Origin: Notolepis coatsorum
Lineage: Eukaryota > Chordata > Actinopteri > Aulopiformes > Paralepididae
Direction of reading: 5' to 3'
DNA: 64,000 nt
Assembly: GCA_963971535.1 (NCBI GenBank)
Contig: OZ020599.1
Location: forward strand, 95,064,048-95,128,047
In this document: piece by piece, positions 40,626 to 51,644 of the stretch
Layout: each line of letters opens with the position of its first letter
How positions within the stretch are numbered: the first letter of the stretch is position 1
Notes under the pieces: generated by a model
What the model was told of the DNA's origin: nothing
Database searches by the model: none
What the model saw: the letters and a program-made list of their open reading frames with translations, nothing else
Translations under genes and position numbers: made by a program

Positions 40626-41070
40626 ATTGGGCGCGCGGGTGAATCCATCCCTTATAGCCTACGAAAGGGTATTATGGCATTTTCAGTTTTACATGACACC
40701 GGCCATGGTATAAATCATTTACAATGGTAGTACCATACCAGAGTTATGTACCACCATGGTATTATCCTATTTCATCCGTGATACTGATGGTAATACTAAT
40801 ATCATGGTCTTTCCATCCTATTTTGGTCACTAGTAGTAGTACCATGTATCAATACTAATGAATTTTAGTAAGGGATGCAGAATTGTGCAGCCTTTGGGTT
40901 TTCACTCACTAAAATACACATTTAAGCCTCAACTTGAGGAACCGGCCACAGGGAAATTCCTAAATTGACTAGACATGCACCCTTTACAACCAACCAAACT
41001 GATTACCACGGAAAATAATTTAGGAATAACGTTGGTGTTAGCCTATCTGTAAAAGTGTCTGCTAGAGTCA
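40626..41070. other. Upstream of RE1, no feature seen
   Basis: Short repeats of accatggtatta type (40705-40850) occur; no gene recognised. Confidence 0.35.
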
Positions 41071-41074
41071 TTCC

Positions 41075-41668
41075 CCCATGTTGGTGTTACACCAGGTCAC
41101 AATGCTAGCTCTAGTGGTGACCATGTTGGTGTTACACAGGTCACAATGCTAGCTCTAGTGGTGACCATGTTGGTGTTACACAGGTCACAATGCTAGCTCT
41201 AGTGGTGACCATGTTGGTGTTACACCAGGTCACAGTGCTAGCTCTAGTGGTGACCATGTTGGTGTTACACCAGGTCACAATGCTAGCTCTAGTGGTGACC
41301 ATGTTGGTGTTACACCAGGTCACAATGCTAGCTCTAGTGGTGACCATGTTGGTGTTACACAGGTCAGGTCACAATGCTAGCTCTAGTGTGACCATGTTGG
41401 TGTTACACAGGTCACAATGCTAGCTCTAGTAGTGACCATGTTGGTGTTACACCAGGTCACAATGCTAGCTCTAGTGTGACCATGTTGGTGTTACACCAGG
41501 TCACAATGCTAGCTCTAGTGTGACCATGTTGGTGTTACACAGGTCACAGTGCTAGCTCTAGTGGTGACCATGTTGGTGTTACACAGGTCACAGTGCTAGC
41601 TCTAGTGTGGTGACCATGTTGGTGTTACACCAGGACAGGTCACAATGCTAGCTCTATAGCTCTATATT
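41075..41668. repeat. About 45-bp minisatellite, roughly 13 copies
   Basis: Unit: accaggtcacaatgctagct then ctagtggtgaccatgttggt gttac. Copies differ by accagg versus acagg and ggtgacc versus gtgacc. Reading frames through it (41190-41423 and opposite) are artefacts. Confidence 0.95.
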
Positions 41669-42264
41669 GTGCCTTTGTCACTCCCCCAAATCAGACAATC
41701 CCCATGTTTTGTATCTATATTGGTGTTTCAGCACCAATAGCCAATAGAAAGGATGCAATTTAGTGTCAGTTATTCAGTTATTTATTCATTAGTCATCTTT
41801 TTACAATTCATGATTGTATCCCCACTAAACTCCAACCCATGCATCAGACCAAAACAAAACATGTAAACAAAGTGCAATACCAAGTGGGACTCTTTTGCCT
41901 AGAGGTCGCTGTTGACAATCTGGTCTGATGACATTATAGATTCTACCTTTAACCCTTTCACTTTCACCTTGAATGGCCCTTCTAAGGTTTCTCTCCTCCA
42001 CACTGCCTGTGGAGCTTTTTTCCCTATTGTTAGGTTTTAGTGAGTTTTTCCTTACCTTCGCGTGGGGTATGTCTGGGAGTGCTTGCATTCTTTCATTTAT
42101 TTGCATTCATCTAAAAATGTTTGGACCTTATGGTGTTCTTGTTCTGTTCTTGACTTATTGTTATGTTTTCTTCTTGACTTGTTTAAAGAAGACCTGTACG
42201 GCCCATGGGGACATTAACGTGTGTTGTCGGGCCCTATAAATAAATTTGATTTGATTTGATCACT

Positions 42265-42436
42265 GCTGCACTACCAAACGGTTAACCCTTTCACTGCGAC
42301 AATACACAGGTTAACCCTTTCACTGCCACACAACAGCAGGTTAACCCTTTCACTGCCACACTACAGAAGGTTAACCCTTTACTATCACCCTACCGACGGT
42401 AACCGTGAAAGTAAAGGGTTAACCTTCTGTAGTGTT
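42265..42436. repeat. 28-30-bp minisatellite locus
   Basis: Units of ggttaaccctttcactgcca cacaacag, switching orientation near 42400. The LINE that follows interrupts it; a last piece (aaagggttaaagtc) resumes at 44401. Confidence 0.8.
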
Positions 42437-42799
42437 TCAAGTTTCTTTATTAGTTGTCATACAGAAGTACAGAATACTTTTATATAAAATGCTTCTTTCT
42501 GTTTTGCTCCAGAGATTGTGCTAGATAAAAATAGATAAGTATAAAATAAGTATAGTAAGTATAAAATAGAAGTCAAGTACGTATACAAAAGTGTTCAATA
42601 TATACATATGATATATACAATGTACAATGCAGATTGTTACATAGTGTTATTGTCATTTAGCATTCTGATGGCCTGAGGATAGAAGCTTCTTCTGAGTCTC
42701 TCTGTACTTGCCATGAGACTCCGGTATCGCTTGCCTGACCGCAGCAGTTCAAAGAGGCAGTTGTTTGGGTGGCTGGAGTCTTTGATTATTCTCTTAGCC

Positions 42800-43940
42800 C
42801 AGGGGTGTCAAACTCATTTTCACAGAGGGCCACATCAGCATTATGGTTGCCCTCAAAGGGCCAAAGACCGTATAAATGTTAATGTAATGTAAAATAAATG
42901 TAGCTACTCATTTACATATTGTTAAACATGTTGTTTCTGTATTTATTACTTATTCAAGTTATACATATTGCATATGCATTTGCATAGATGTAAAAATATA
43001 TATTAGCTTATGTTATTTTAACAAATAATTTTAGTTTATCAGAACCCCATATTACTCCATCAATCAATGATCAAACCATTCAAGTAAATAACAAAGAAGA
43101 ATATCATCAAATACAAGCTATGACATTAAGTTTGTTCAAAACCTTTTTGTCACAGTCAAGAGGGGCAGAACTAACAACTGTGAGCTGCAAAGAACGCGTG
43201 GGACAGATGTAGCAGATGTTACAAAAACAAATGGCTGCACACAACCTTGCAGAGGCCATACATCCAACTAATGGAAGATAGTTTAATTAACTTTAAATGG
43301 GTACAGTACAGTACAGCTCAATACACACAATTGTTAAGGGGATGCAGACCAGAGAAAGACTTTCGACTTGTTTACATCAGGGTCCCCCATTTTCAATTCG
43401 TAATGAAATTGCTATTATGTATCTGCATGAACACACAACTGTAACTGTACTCAAAAATAACAAAATAAGGGTTGTCTCAGTTCACAACTATATTGGTCAA
43501 GTTTTGGGTGGGACTTGTTTGCGTCCCTACAGCTTCTTATTCAATTGAGCGAGATGCTCGGTTATGTCACACAGCCAGCTTGCATCTGACAGTTCAGACA
43601 ATATTTCTTCAACCCTTTGTTACCTATTCCGCCTGGATCTTTTTTGTATTTTGGGCTGTAAAATTGTCAAAGAATGTCTGAGGAGTAAGTGCTTTTGGCT
43701 TTTTTCCTTTGTTACTTCATCAATACCTCAGATGTTCAACACACATGTATGTGTAAGAATGTGTAATATAAGGCTGTCAAAGCTTTATTAACGCATTAAC
43801 CCACAATTATTTTAACGCCGCTATTTTTTAACCCAAGATTAATGTACATTTTTATTTTTATTTTTTACCAGAGCTCTTGGGGGGCCACATCAAATGACGT
43901 GGCGGGCCGCATTTGGCCCGCGGGCCATGAGTTTGACACC
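42800..43940. mobile_element. hAT element (CAGGGGTGTCAAACTCA end) inside the LINE
   Basis: The left end CAGGGGTGTCAAACTCATTTT is mirrored by ...ATGAGTTTGACACC. The LINE reads ...cttagcc before it and tagccttacccatg after it, a short target duplication (tagcc, possibly 8 bp with decay). Near both ends are the ggccacat / gcgggccgcatttggcc segments typical of this family. It has itself acquired a family A LINE tail (43300-43415, minus). No intact transposase. Confidence 0.82.
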
Positions 43941-43947
43941 TAGCCTT

Positions 43948-44343
43948 ACCCATGCAGCGCTTGTTGTAAATGTCTTGGAGAGTGGGAAGCCCACCTCCAA
44001 TTGTGCGTTCGGCTGAACGGGCTACTCTCTGTAGTCTGCTACGGTCTTGTGCGGTGCTATTCCCAAACCAGGAGGTGATATTTCCAGTCAGGATGCTCTC
44101 TATTGTGCACGAGTAGAAGTTCTTAAGGATCTTCTGACTGACTTGGAACTTCCTTAGGCGCCTAAGGAAGTAGAGGCGTTGCCGTGCCTCCTTGATAACA
44201 CTGTCAATGTGTGTGGTCCATGTCAAGTCCTCGGATATGTGGACTCCGAGGTACTTAAAACTGTTCACTCTCTCGACCGGTGCCCCGTCGATGCTGAGGG
44301 GGCTGTAGTCCCTGACCCCCGACTTCCTAAAGTCCACAATCAT
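43948..44343 (-). pseudogene. LINE reverse transcriptase fragment
   Basis: Minus-strand frame with MIVDFRKSG, FKYLGVHISEDLTWTTHID, ARQRLYFLRRLRKF and NFYSCTIESILTGNITSWFG, the region C-terminal to the RT fingers/palm in L2/CR1-like LINEs. The catalytic FADD segment is not part of this piece. The frame continues on the other side of the hAT insertion (42650-42799). Confidence 0.8.
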
Positions 44344-44403
44344 CTCTTTTGTTTTGCTGACGTTCAGGGAGAGGCAGTTCTCCTGACACCACTGTGACAG
44401 AAA

Positions 44404-45069
44404 GGGTTAAAGTCTTACAAAAATGTAGTTTCTTTGAATTTGAGCTTTTTTACCATGTCCCTCAATGTTGATGCATTTTGGATATGTGTATTCCCTATTA
44501 GCATTTGCAAAGAAACCTCACCTTTGCATGTTTAAAATAATTATTTAGAAATAGATGTCAAGCACCAAGGCAACTCTTGCTCCCTGCCCCGATAACCTGT
44601 TGGCATAAATTAGCTGTTGAATAAAGGCTTTTAAACTTTTACCATGAAGAGGAGCCTTAGTCCAACCTGTTAAACTGTAGGGTGCTGTTCTCATCAATAC
44701 AGACCGTATTAATTAATGTTGTGTTTCTTTTTTAAATGTAGCCAAGAGTAAAGACCCTACCCCTATCAAAACAGCAGTCAATGTGTATATTTTCAGCACT
44801 ACGTTTGTTTACCGATATTTTATTTATTATTTCGAAAATAAGAGTTTATCTGAATAATGTGAAGTCTCTGTGCATTGCATCGGAAAAAACGTGAGGAAAT
44901 GACTAAATCCAGATTCAACACTGCCACTGGAAAGAGGACATTTGGCCCTATCCATAGATGTATGACTTGGCCATAATAAGATCATTTATAGGTCTGCTAT
45001 TCTATATTCAAATAAATTATAATTCAAATAGCATGTGTCCGGATGGCAGAATTCAGTACTGTATCTACA
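44404..45069. other. Intergenic, no feature seen
   Basis: AT-rich; no exon, RNA or repeat boundary recognised. Confidence 0.35.
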
Positions 45070-45600
45070 AGTTCAAGTTTCTTTATTATTTGTCATACAG
45101 AAATACAGAATACTTTGCATGAAATGTTTCTTTCTGTTTCGCTCCTGAGAGTGTGCTAGATAATAATAAGATAGTATAAATAAATATAATAAGTAAAACA
45201 TAGAAAGTCAAGAAGTCAAGTAAACACAAGTGTAAACAACAATTGTTCAGTATACCTGTCATAATCACAGCACGGGCCTACTTCACTCCCCCTCCTTTTC
45301 CCCTCACGTCCTCCACACGCTCCTCTTCATCCCCCTCTCTATCCACTGCGCACTCCTCATCATCCTCTCTTTCTTCAGTCACCCCTTCCTTCACCCTCAT
45401 TCACCCAGCTGTATTCCATCCCCCTAATTCACACACGGGCAAACACCCCACTCTCCCCAGCTGCACCCTATCCTCCCCTGATGAGGGGACTATATCTGCA
45501 CCTCGACGCTGACCAGAAGCTGTCGTGGTATTAATTACACTACTGTGTCGTCAGCAAATTTGATGATTGTGTTGTTGTTCCGCTGTGCCACACAGTCAAA
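45070..45600 (-). repeat. LINE fragments
   Basis: 45070-45260 repeats the 3' end caagtttctttattatttgt catacagaa. 45515-45600 reads, on the minus strand, a piece with the FADDT core of a reverse transcriptase (from tcgtcagcaaatttgatgat). A C/T-rich stretch (45275-45500) separates them. Confidence 0.55.
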
Positions 45601-46259
45601 TACTTCTGTTTAATCATCTTCCCTTTATTCATTTGCTTAGATTTTAGATATTTTGTACACTTGGTCTCAAGAAGGTGCTGAATGAGCTCAGTGAGCGAAA
45701 TCTGATCATGGTGTTATTCACTGTCAAAGATGCAAAGAAAAATTATAATTTATATTCTCCTTTGTTTCATTACGATTTACTCAAGCAGACACAATATTTC
45801 TTACACTGGGAATACATTTCCTGAGGTCCATAGATGTTCCTAGATACCAGGAACATGCAAATTGACCTTGTAGAAGTGGATCAATCTTCCATTTACTTGG
45901 GCATGTACTTTTAGGCGGATTTTCAGAAAATAGGGCTGCAGCTTTTAACACTTTTTAATAAAGCCTCTATCCCTTCCCCTGGCAGCATCTTCTTCACTTG
46001 TCATGGAAATCCACAGAGGCACTTTTTCTCCACCTTTTTTCTAAACTACTTACTAACTTTCAATAAAAAAAATTCTAAAATGTGTACATGATATTGACAA
46101 ATGTAATTTCCCATGAGCCAGACATGTCCTTGTTATGACAGAACAGTAAACAACTGGGAAATGTACACTTTCAAAATGTCCAGAGGCGGTTCAAAGGGTA
46201 ACAATAGTCTCTTGGGCCGCGAGTCAGAGCCTGACCGCCCAGGTGAAGGTCAGCCGGGG
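45601..46259. other. slc17a9 3' flank or 3' UTR
   Basis: Downstream of the slc17a9 stop on the minus strand. A minus-strand AATAAA is present near 45625 (cctttattc on the plus strand). No other gene seen. Confidence 0.35.
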
Positions 46260-46429
46260 TCAAGGGTGAGTCACTCTGCTGTAATCCTCCAGGTCCACGC
46301 GGCTGGCACCTCCAAACACAAGGTAACAGCCGAGGCCCGTGACATTGACCGCGGTGACGACGACGAACACTGCGGGCCACGACGAGGTGACCTCTATCAG
46401 GTAGCCAGAGAGAGAGACCAACACCAGTC
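46260..46429 (-). CDS. slc17a9: slc17a9 terminal exon (vesicular nucleotide transporter)
   Basis: SLC17A9 (VNUT) loads ATP into secretory vesicles. Minus-strand acceptor tgtgttgcacag|GA at 46430; stop TGA at 46262-46260. It encodes LVLVSLSGYLIEVTSSWP, a final membrane helix AVFVVVTAVNVTGLGCYLVF, and GGASRVDLEDYSRVTHP. Human SLC17A9 ends with the corresponding GGYLMETTGSW...LVFGQAQRVDL segment. Phase 1 at the acceptor fits the exon at 47672-47701. Confidence 0.9.
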
Positions 46430-46774
46430 CTGTGCAACACACACACACAAGGGACATTATTGATTTGTTATTATTAGTCCCGATGATAAAAGATAAAGAT
46501 GAGAAGTTAGTGATGTTAGTGTAGGTGCTCCTTGCTGTACATTTCATATGAAATAGAATAGAATATAATCAAATATTTATTTTCCATGGGAACCTCAAGT
46601 GTAGAAACCAGCACACACAAAAAGAAATCAGTACATTTCAGAAATTAGTTAATGTAAGAATAATTATCAATTTGGGAGTGGAAATAGTTCTCACAGTCAG
46701 TGGCGGTGTTTTAGTTATTTTGCTCCTTATCCCCATTTGTCTATTGTGCCAATGTATATTTAAAAAAAAAAAAT

Positions 46775-46985
46775 CTAACCCTAACTAACCGTACTGTCAT
46801 GCACTTGTCCTAATAAACTAACCTACACTGTAGCACTCAACACTTTGATGAACATTGTTGCTCAGCTGATAGAGTTGTGCCCTTCCTGATGGCTTGTCGT
46901 ACAGAACTTGTAAGTCGCTTTGGATAAAAGCATCAGCTAAATGACTAAATGTAAATGTAAATGTAAATGTATATTTTACACAAGA
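46775..46985 (-). repeat. Interspersed repeat (tttagctgatgcttttatcc type)
   Basis: Reverse-complement copy of 35627-35812, in slc17a9's last intron. Confidence 0.75.
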
Positions 46986-46994
46986 TTAACAAGC

Positions 46995-47365
46995 ATTAAA
47001 GTGGCAATCCTTAAAATCAAAATTTTTGGCGACATCTATTGGTGATACATGGTCATTGCTGTTTTGCACTGTATTGACTTGCTTTCCACCTTGAAGATCT
47101 TCTATTGATTCCAAACAAACTGCTGTTGCTGCTGGTGATGTAAAACACATCACTTCCTGTGTGACAGATGATTTCCCCGGGGATGTCTTACCAGACACCA
47201 GTGTTTAGAACAGCCAAGAACAGCAAATCGTTAGCCTCATACAATAATTGCCTAGGTAATTCTTTGGCCAAATTGAGATTTCTGGCTAACTGTAATCTCC
47301 TCACACTGCTGCATCGCCCTGGTGCCTATGTCCTCAGCCAATCAAAACGCGTGTTACATTAAAAA
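46995..47365. repeat. Unclassified interspersed repeat
   Basis: Starts aaagtggcaatccttaaaat caaaatttttggcgacatct. This resembles a repeat I have seen in fish introns, but I cannot name it. Reading frames across it on both strands are not convincing genes. Confidence 0.35.
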
Positions 47366-47671
47366 AAATCCTAATCTGCCTAACTCACTCGTGTGATTTG
47401 TGCCTTTTAACGTTATATACACAGATGGCGATCGCATGACTTAGGCAAGTATAACAACTGCCTTAGTGTATTGACATGTATGTATGTATGAGGAAAAAAT
47501 GCCTAAGTCACGACATATTTAGTTTAAAAGTCGCCTTATTTTGTTGTGTTTTTGTATTTTTGTATTTTAATATAATATTATTGTGTTGTATCAGTTGGTG
47601 ATCGAGAGTGGCTAAATAGACAGTTATATATATGAAAATGTTCAAGATTATTCCTTTAAAATGATACATAC

Positions 47672-47701
47672 CCATGAAAGCACCACACATATTCATGAAA
47701 C
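47672..47701 (-). CDS. slc17a9: slc17a9 internal microexon
   Basis: 30 nt on the minus strand between tttttcatacag| and CATGG|gtatgt. It supplies two bases completing a Gly codon, then FMNMCGAFM, then one base of the next Gly. It corresponds to the GVANTAGALAG segment of human SLC17A9, at the start of a membrane helix. Phases match both neighbours exactly. Confidence 0.85.
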
Positions 47702-47785
47702 CTGTATGAAAAAGATACACATTTGTTACATATATGTCAAAATGATTGAACCTTTGCAGAATGACAGCCAGCTGTGCCTGTATTA

Positions 47786-48118
47786 AATAGTTCAGATTTA
47801 CTACTTACAAATTATGTTGTTGAACAGTAGGGTCCTTTCTCAGCACAATCCATGCTGTTCCTCATACTAGCTCTGGTTAGTTAGTAGTGGGTTAAAGTTA
47901 GTGGGGTCAAGCTCCTGTCTGACTGTATTTCAGTTGTCTTCAGTCGACTTGTAGAAACAGGAACTTGACCCCATTCACTTTGCATTGGTTTATGGCTTTG
48001 GATCGTGCTGAGAAAGGATTATATCGACCAATTAGTAATTAGTAGATCATCATTAGTAAGTAGTAGATCATTAGTAAGTAGGTAAATGTTTAAAAAGATC
48101 AGAACTATCCCTTTAACC
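47786..48118. mobile_element. MITE with TTAAAGGGATAGTTC-type end
   Basis: The right end ...gatcagaactatccctttaa and left end aaatagttcagatttacta form inverted repeats. Inner pairs are cctttctcagcacaatcca / ggatcgtgctgagaaagg and ggggtcaagctcctgtc / gaaacaggaacttgacccc. Confidence 0.7.
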
Positions 48119-48362
48119 CTTTCACTACTACACTATAGAGGGTTAACCCATTTCACTACCACACTGCAAAGGGTTAACCCTTTCACTACCACACTACATA
48201 CGGTTAACCTTTCACTACCACGCTACAGAAGGTTAACCTTTCACTACCACGCTACAGAAGGTTAACCCTTTCACTACCACTACAGAAGGTTAACCTTCCA
48301 CTATCACACTACAGAAGGTTAACTTTTCCCTACCACACTACAGAAGGTTAACCTTTCACTAC
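48112..48362. repeat. 28-30-bp minisatellite locus
   Basis: About nine units of cctttcactaccacactacagaaggttaa type with small length changes. Interrupted by the LINE at 48367 and resumes at 49490. Confidence 0.88.
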
Positions 48363-48366
48363 CACT

Positions 48367-49029
48367 ATGACAAGGAAAGATGAAATTACCTACCTGGGTT
48401 CCATCCTAGAGGCTAATCTTTCCTGTGACAAAATGGCATCCAATGTAATAAAAAAAGTCAACCAACGAACTCGATTCTTGTACCGGATCTCCTCTCTGGT
48501 AAACAAGAATACCCTGAAGACTTTGGCAGGAGCACTCATTCAAGGGTACTACAACTATGCGTGCACCTCATGGTACCAAAGCACCTCAAAGGCGCTAAAA
48601 ACAAAATTACAAACATCTCAAAACAAACTGGTCAGACTACTGCTTGACCTTACTCCTAGAACCCACCTCACCCCTGCCCACTTTGACAACCTAGGATGGC
48701 ATAGAGTAGACGACAGAGTACAGCAACTTGCAATGGGCCTGGTCTACAAGATACACTACGCGACCAAGGTACCCATGTACATGTCAAAATACTTCCCAAA
48801 GGTCAGTGAATACCACGATCACAACACCAGAGGGAGCTCCACAAATCATGTTAAACCCAGATTCGGCTCAAACAAGGGACTAAACACGTTTAGCAATTAT
48901 GCCACATCAATGTGGAACGCCCTACCCAAAGCTGTAAAGGAATGTGAATCACTACCCACTTTCAAAAGCACTCTCAAAGAACACCTACGGGAGACTGCAA
49001 TTCGAAACTGGCCCCTACAAATGTCCTAA
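48367..49029 (+). pseudogene. LINE reverse transcriptase, C-terminal part
   Basis: An open frame of about 220 residues, lacking the N-terminal endonuclease and the RT catalytic palm because of 5' truncation. Recognisable parts: ITYLGSILEANLSCD, QRTRFLYRISSLVNKNTLKT, IQGYYNYACTSWYQS, and a tail with FSNYATSMWNALPKAVKE. This is the usual C-terminal layout of L2/CR1-like LINE ORF2. The frame itself is undamaged, so the insertion is fairly young. Confidence 0.82.
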
Positions 49030-49489
49030 CCCAGTTGTACAGTAAATAACCAAGTATGGCTTTGTCAGTATTCCAATGTACAGTGTACAGTGTCCCCCCC
49101 CCCTACCCAACCCCCCCCCCCCCCCCCACCTCCAATGTACAGCCCCCACCCACCCACCCAACCCCACCCCAACCACCCAACCTCCCCCAATGTACAGTTT
49201 CTACGTCAAATGTATATACACTCTTTTTCTGGACACTTTTTGTATCACAAACAGTACTGTATTTGCAAATCTGATATGTCATAAATGTATAGATGTAGCA
49301 GTACTGTCTATCTGTATGTCATGTATGTCATATATGTTATGATGAATTGAAAATGGGGGACCCTGATGTAAACAAGACGAAAGTCTTTCTCTGGTCTGCA
49401 TCCCCTTAACAATTGTATGTATTGAGCTGTACTGTACTGTACCCATTCGGCAATCTGTTAATAAACTTTTCAATCAATCAATCAATCAA
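48367..49489 (+). mobile_element. 5'-truncated LINE with family A tail
   Basis: Carries the C-terminal reverse transcriptase frame, a C-rich stretch (49090-49195) and the 3' tail gaattgaaaatgggggaccc ... aataaacttttcaatcaatc. It is the only copy in the window that links this tail to coding sequence. It inserted into the minisatellite. Confidence 0.88.
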
Positions 49490-49670
49490 AGAAGATTAAC
49501 CTTTCACTACCACACTACAGAAGGTTAACCTTTCACTACCACAATACAGGTTAACCTTTCCCTACCACACTACAGAAGGTTAACCTTTCACTATCACGCT
49601 ACAGAAGGTTAACCTTTCCCTACCACACTACAGAAGGTTAACCTTTCCCTAGGCTACCACACTACAGAAG
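49490..49670. repeat. 28-30-bp minisatellite locus
   Basis: Continuation of 48112-48362; broken again by the DIRS element at 49671 and resumed at 53880. Confidence 0.88.
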
Positions 49671-49976
49671 GTTCTGCATCATAGTGGCTCTCGCTCGGCG
49701 TCACTCATGCACTGTCCTCGCACACGTGCACGCGCACTGAATAAAATTCCACAATGTACCTTTATCCCAGTATTCGTCTGACCACACCCCTCGTTAGCTT
49801 ACCTTCATAAGCAGGTGTGTGGTCATCTGCTCTCCTCCTTCTCGCTTTCACCACAAGGAAGTGCCTGGTAGATCCCCACTTGACGTGTTGTTAGTTGAAA
49901 AGAGTTGAGACGTGTTTACATTGTGCTTAGTTTTTTCTTCTCTCATAACTATTCAAAAAGAAAAAGCTAAGTCATA

Positions 49977-51644
49977 ATGTCTACTTCGGAGAGTAGACCC
50001 ACTCTTCACCAGCGGTTCTCCATTCCCGCCTCTGTCGTGCGTGCTGGTGCGGGGCTGCTGCCACTTCGTGGTTGCCGACCCAGCCCAGGAGACAGCCGAT
50101 GGATAGTTTGCCTCTCCGAGGAGCCGATGCATAGGTGCCGTCGCCCCGGCGGTGGCCTGATCTCGACTCTGGTTCCTCTGGTTCCAGGGAATCGTCCGTT
50201 GTTGAGCGGCCGGTTCTTTTGGTTCCGGAGGATTTGCGACGCAAGCTTTTCGTGTCTGCTCGTTCACGTCGCAAGATGGTGGCCTGCAGACGTGAACGGC
50301 CTGGGTTTGGGGAATTGCTGGAGACCAGCGAGGATGCGTCGGTCTCTGCATGTCCGATGGAAACTGAGGATTTCATGGAAGAGTCGGACGGATTCTTGTT
50401 TGAAGGCCCTGTGGAGGCGAGTATCCCTCCCGTCCAGGAAACACCGGAGGGGGGAGAAATGCCTCCTTGGGGCGCCTTGTTCGAGGATGTCGGGGGAACC
50501 ACCTCGGCCTCTTCGGCAGGATGCCCTGCTATCAGCCGCATCAGACTGTGGCTCCTCAACCGGTCGAAGCCTGCTGCATGTGAGGGATGCGGGTTCGGTG
50601 GAGGAAAGTCAGCAGGGGGAACTGCGGGCTTTGTTTCCCGAGCTCATGGCGGTAGCTGCCGCTGCAAACGGCGTGCCGCTGCCGCAGCCATTGCCTGCTC
50701 CTGCCCCCGATGATCTCATAGGTCATCTCTGGCAGCGTCGCCCGGTGAGAGGGGTGGACGTTGTCTACCCATTTTTCCCCTCAATGGGGGCCTATGTTCG
50801 TCGGGGCCAGGCGGTGTCTCACATCATGGGACTTACTCCCGCCTACGTACCAGTTACGCGGGTGTCGGGGTTGGTCAAAGGTATGAGAGAGGGTGTGCCA
50901 CGGCTTGATAGGCCGATGGCCGCTCTCCTCTGTCCGGATGTGGTGTGGGAGCCATTATGCAAGCCGGTTCTCCATGGAAGATCGGCTAGGCGATTGGCAT
51001 ATTGGGGTGACCAGTCATTTATCGCTGGTACACAGTCGCTGGCTGCGGCTTCTAACATCGCGCAGCTGGCTAGATTTGTATCGGGGATAATGACGGGCGG
51101 CACGGGTCTGACCGAGGTAAAATGCGATCAGATCACCCAGGCGGCAGGAGCTGTCCTGCATCTTACCCAGGTGCAGGCCATAGCCTCGGGGAAGATGCGC
51201 GCCCTGGCCACCCTGACCCAGCGCCACCTTTGGCTGGAGCAGGCTCGAGTGCCAGAGAAGAAGAGAGCCCCTCTTCTGACGGCCGACCTCTCCAATGCTG
51301 GATTATTCGGGAAGGCCCTGCAGCTGATGACCTCAACGTGCAGAGAAATGGCTGAGGAGCGGTCCGTGCTCCAGCCCCATTTTCCGCCTCCCGTTCTTGC
51401 CGGTGGAGTCAGAAGGCTTCCACGACGTCGAGCTCCCTCCGCCGTGCCTACCACTGCCTCCGCCGCCACTGCTGGCTCCTCCAAGAAGGCCAGGAGGAGA
51501 GACGGCGATTTTGCTGCCGCCGGTCCATCCACGACCGGAGGAGACGGTAGGGAACGACGTGACCAGGAGCCGATCCACTACCGTCCCTCCGGGGCTTCTC
51601 GGGGTGGCAAAACTCGAGCGGCTCGAGGCGGCAGACGCCGCTAA
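49977..51644 (+). CDS. DIRS gag-like protein with compensating frameshifts
   Basis: Open for 555 residues. The start (MSTSESRPTLHQRFSIPASV) and residues from about 190 onward match copy 3, including ELRALFPELMAVAAAANGV, LIGHLWQRRPV, LTPAYVPVTRVSGLVKGMRE and SARRLAYWGDQSFIAGTQSL. Between about nt 50070 and 50530 the conserved protein is instead in the frame of 50135-50713 (containing DLRRKLFVSARSRRKMV and PMETEDFMEESD). One indel shifts the frame out and a second shifts it back, so the middle third of this product is missense. The C-terminus is Ser/Arg/Gly-rich and basic. The gag role is inferred from position in the DIRS layout. Confidence 0.6.
   Translation: MSTSESRPTLHQRFSIPASVVRAGAGLLPLRGCRPSPGDSRWIVCLSEEPMHRCRRPGGGLISTLVPLVPGNRPLLSGRFFWFRRICDASFSCLLVHVARWWPADVNGLGLGNCWRPARMRRSLHVRWKLRISWKSRTDSCLKALWRRVSLPSRKHRRGEKCLLGAPCSRMSGEPPRPLRQDALLSAASDCGSSTGRSLLHVRDAGSVEESQQGELRALFPELMAVAAAANGVPLPQPLPAPAPDDLIGHLWQRRPVRGVDVVYPFFPSMGAYVRRGQAVSHIMGLTPAYVPVTRVSGLVKGMREGVPRLDRPMAALLCPDVVWEPLCKPVLHGRSARRLAYWGDQSFIAGTQSLAAASNIAQLARFVSGIMTGGTGLTEVKCDQITQAAGAVLHLTQVQAIASGKMRALATLTQRHLWLEQARVPEKKRAPLLTADLSNAGLFGKALQLMTSTCREMAEERSVLQPHFPPPVLAGGVRRLPRRRAPSAVPTTASAATAGSSKKARRRDGDFAAAGPSTTGGDGRERRDQEPIHYRPSGASRGGKTRAARGGRRR

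Larger units (their letters stand above)
42437..44400 (-). mobile_element. 5'-truncated LINE (L2/CR1-like), split by a hAT element
   Basis: The minus-strand 3' end is at 42437 (reverse complement of tttcaagtttctttattagt). Coding sequence resumes beyond the hAT insertion at 43945-44343. It sits inside the 28-30-bp minisatellite. Confidence 0.8.

Noticed and set aside
41075..41668. Possible CRISPR-like array of regular repeats
   Set aside because: Head-to-tail minisatellite without unique spacers, in a vertebrate genome; the same holds for the 42-bp and 28-30-bp arrays.
46986..47362. Small frames on both strands near slc17a9 exons
   Set aside because: They lie in an interspersed repeat and do not match SLC17A9 or fit its exon phases.
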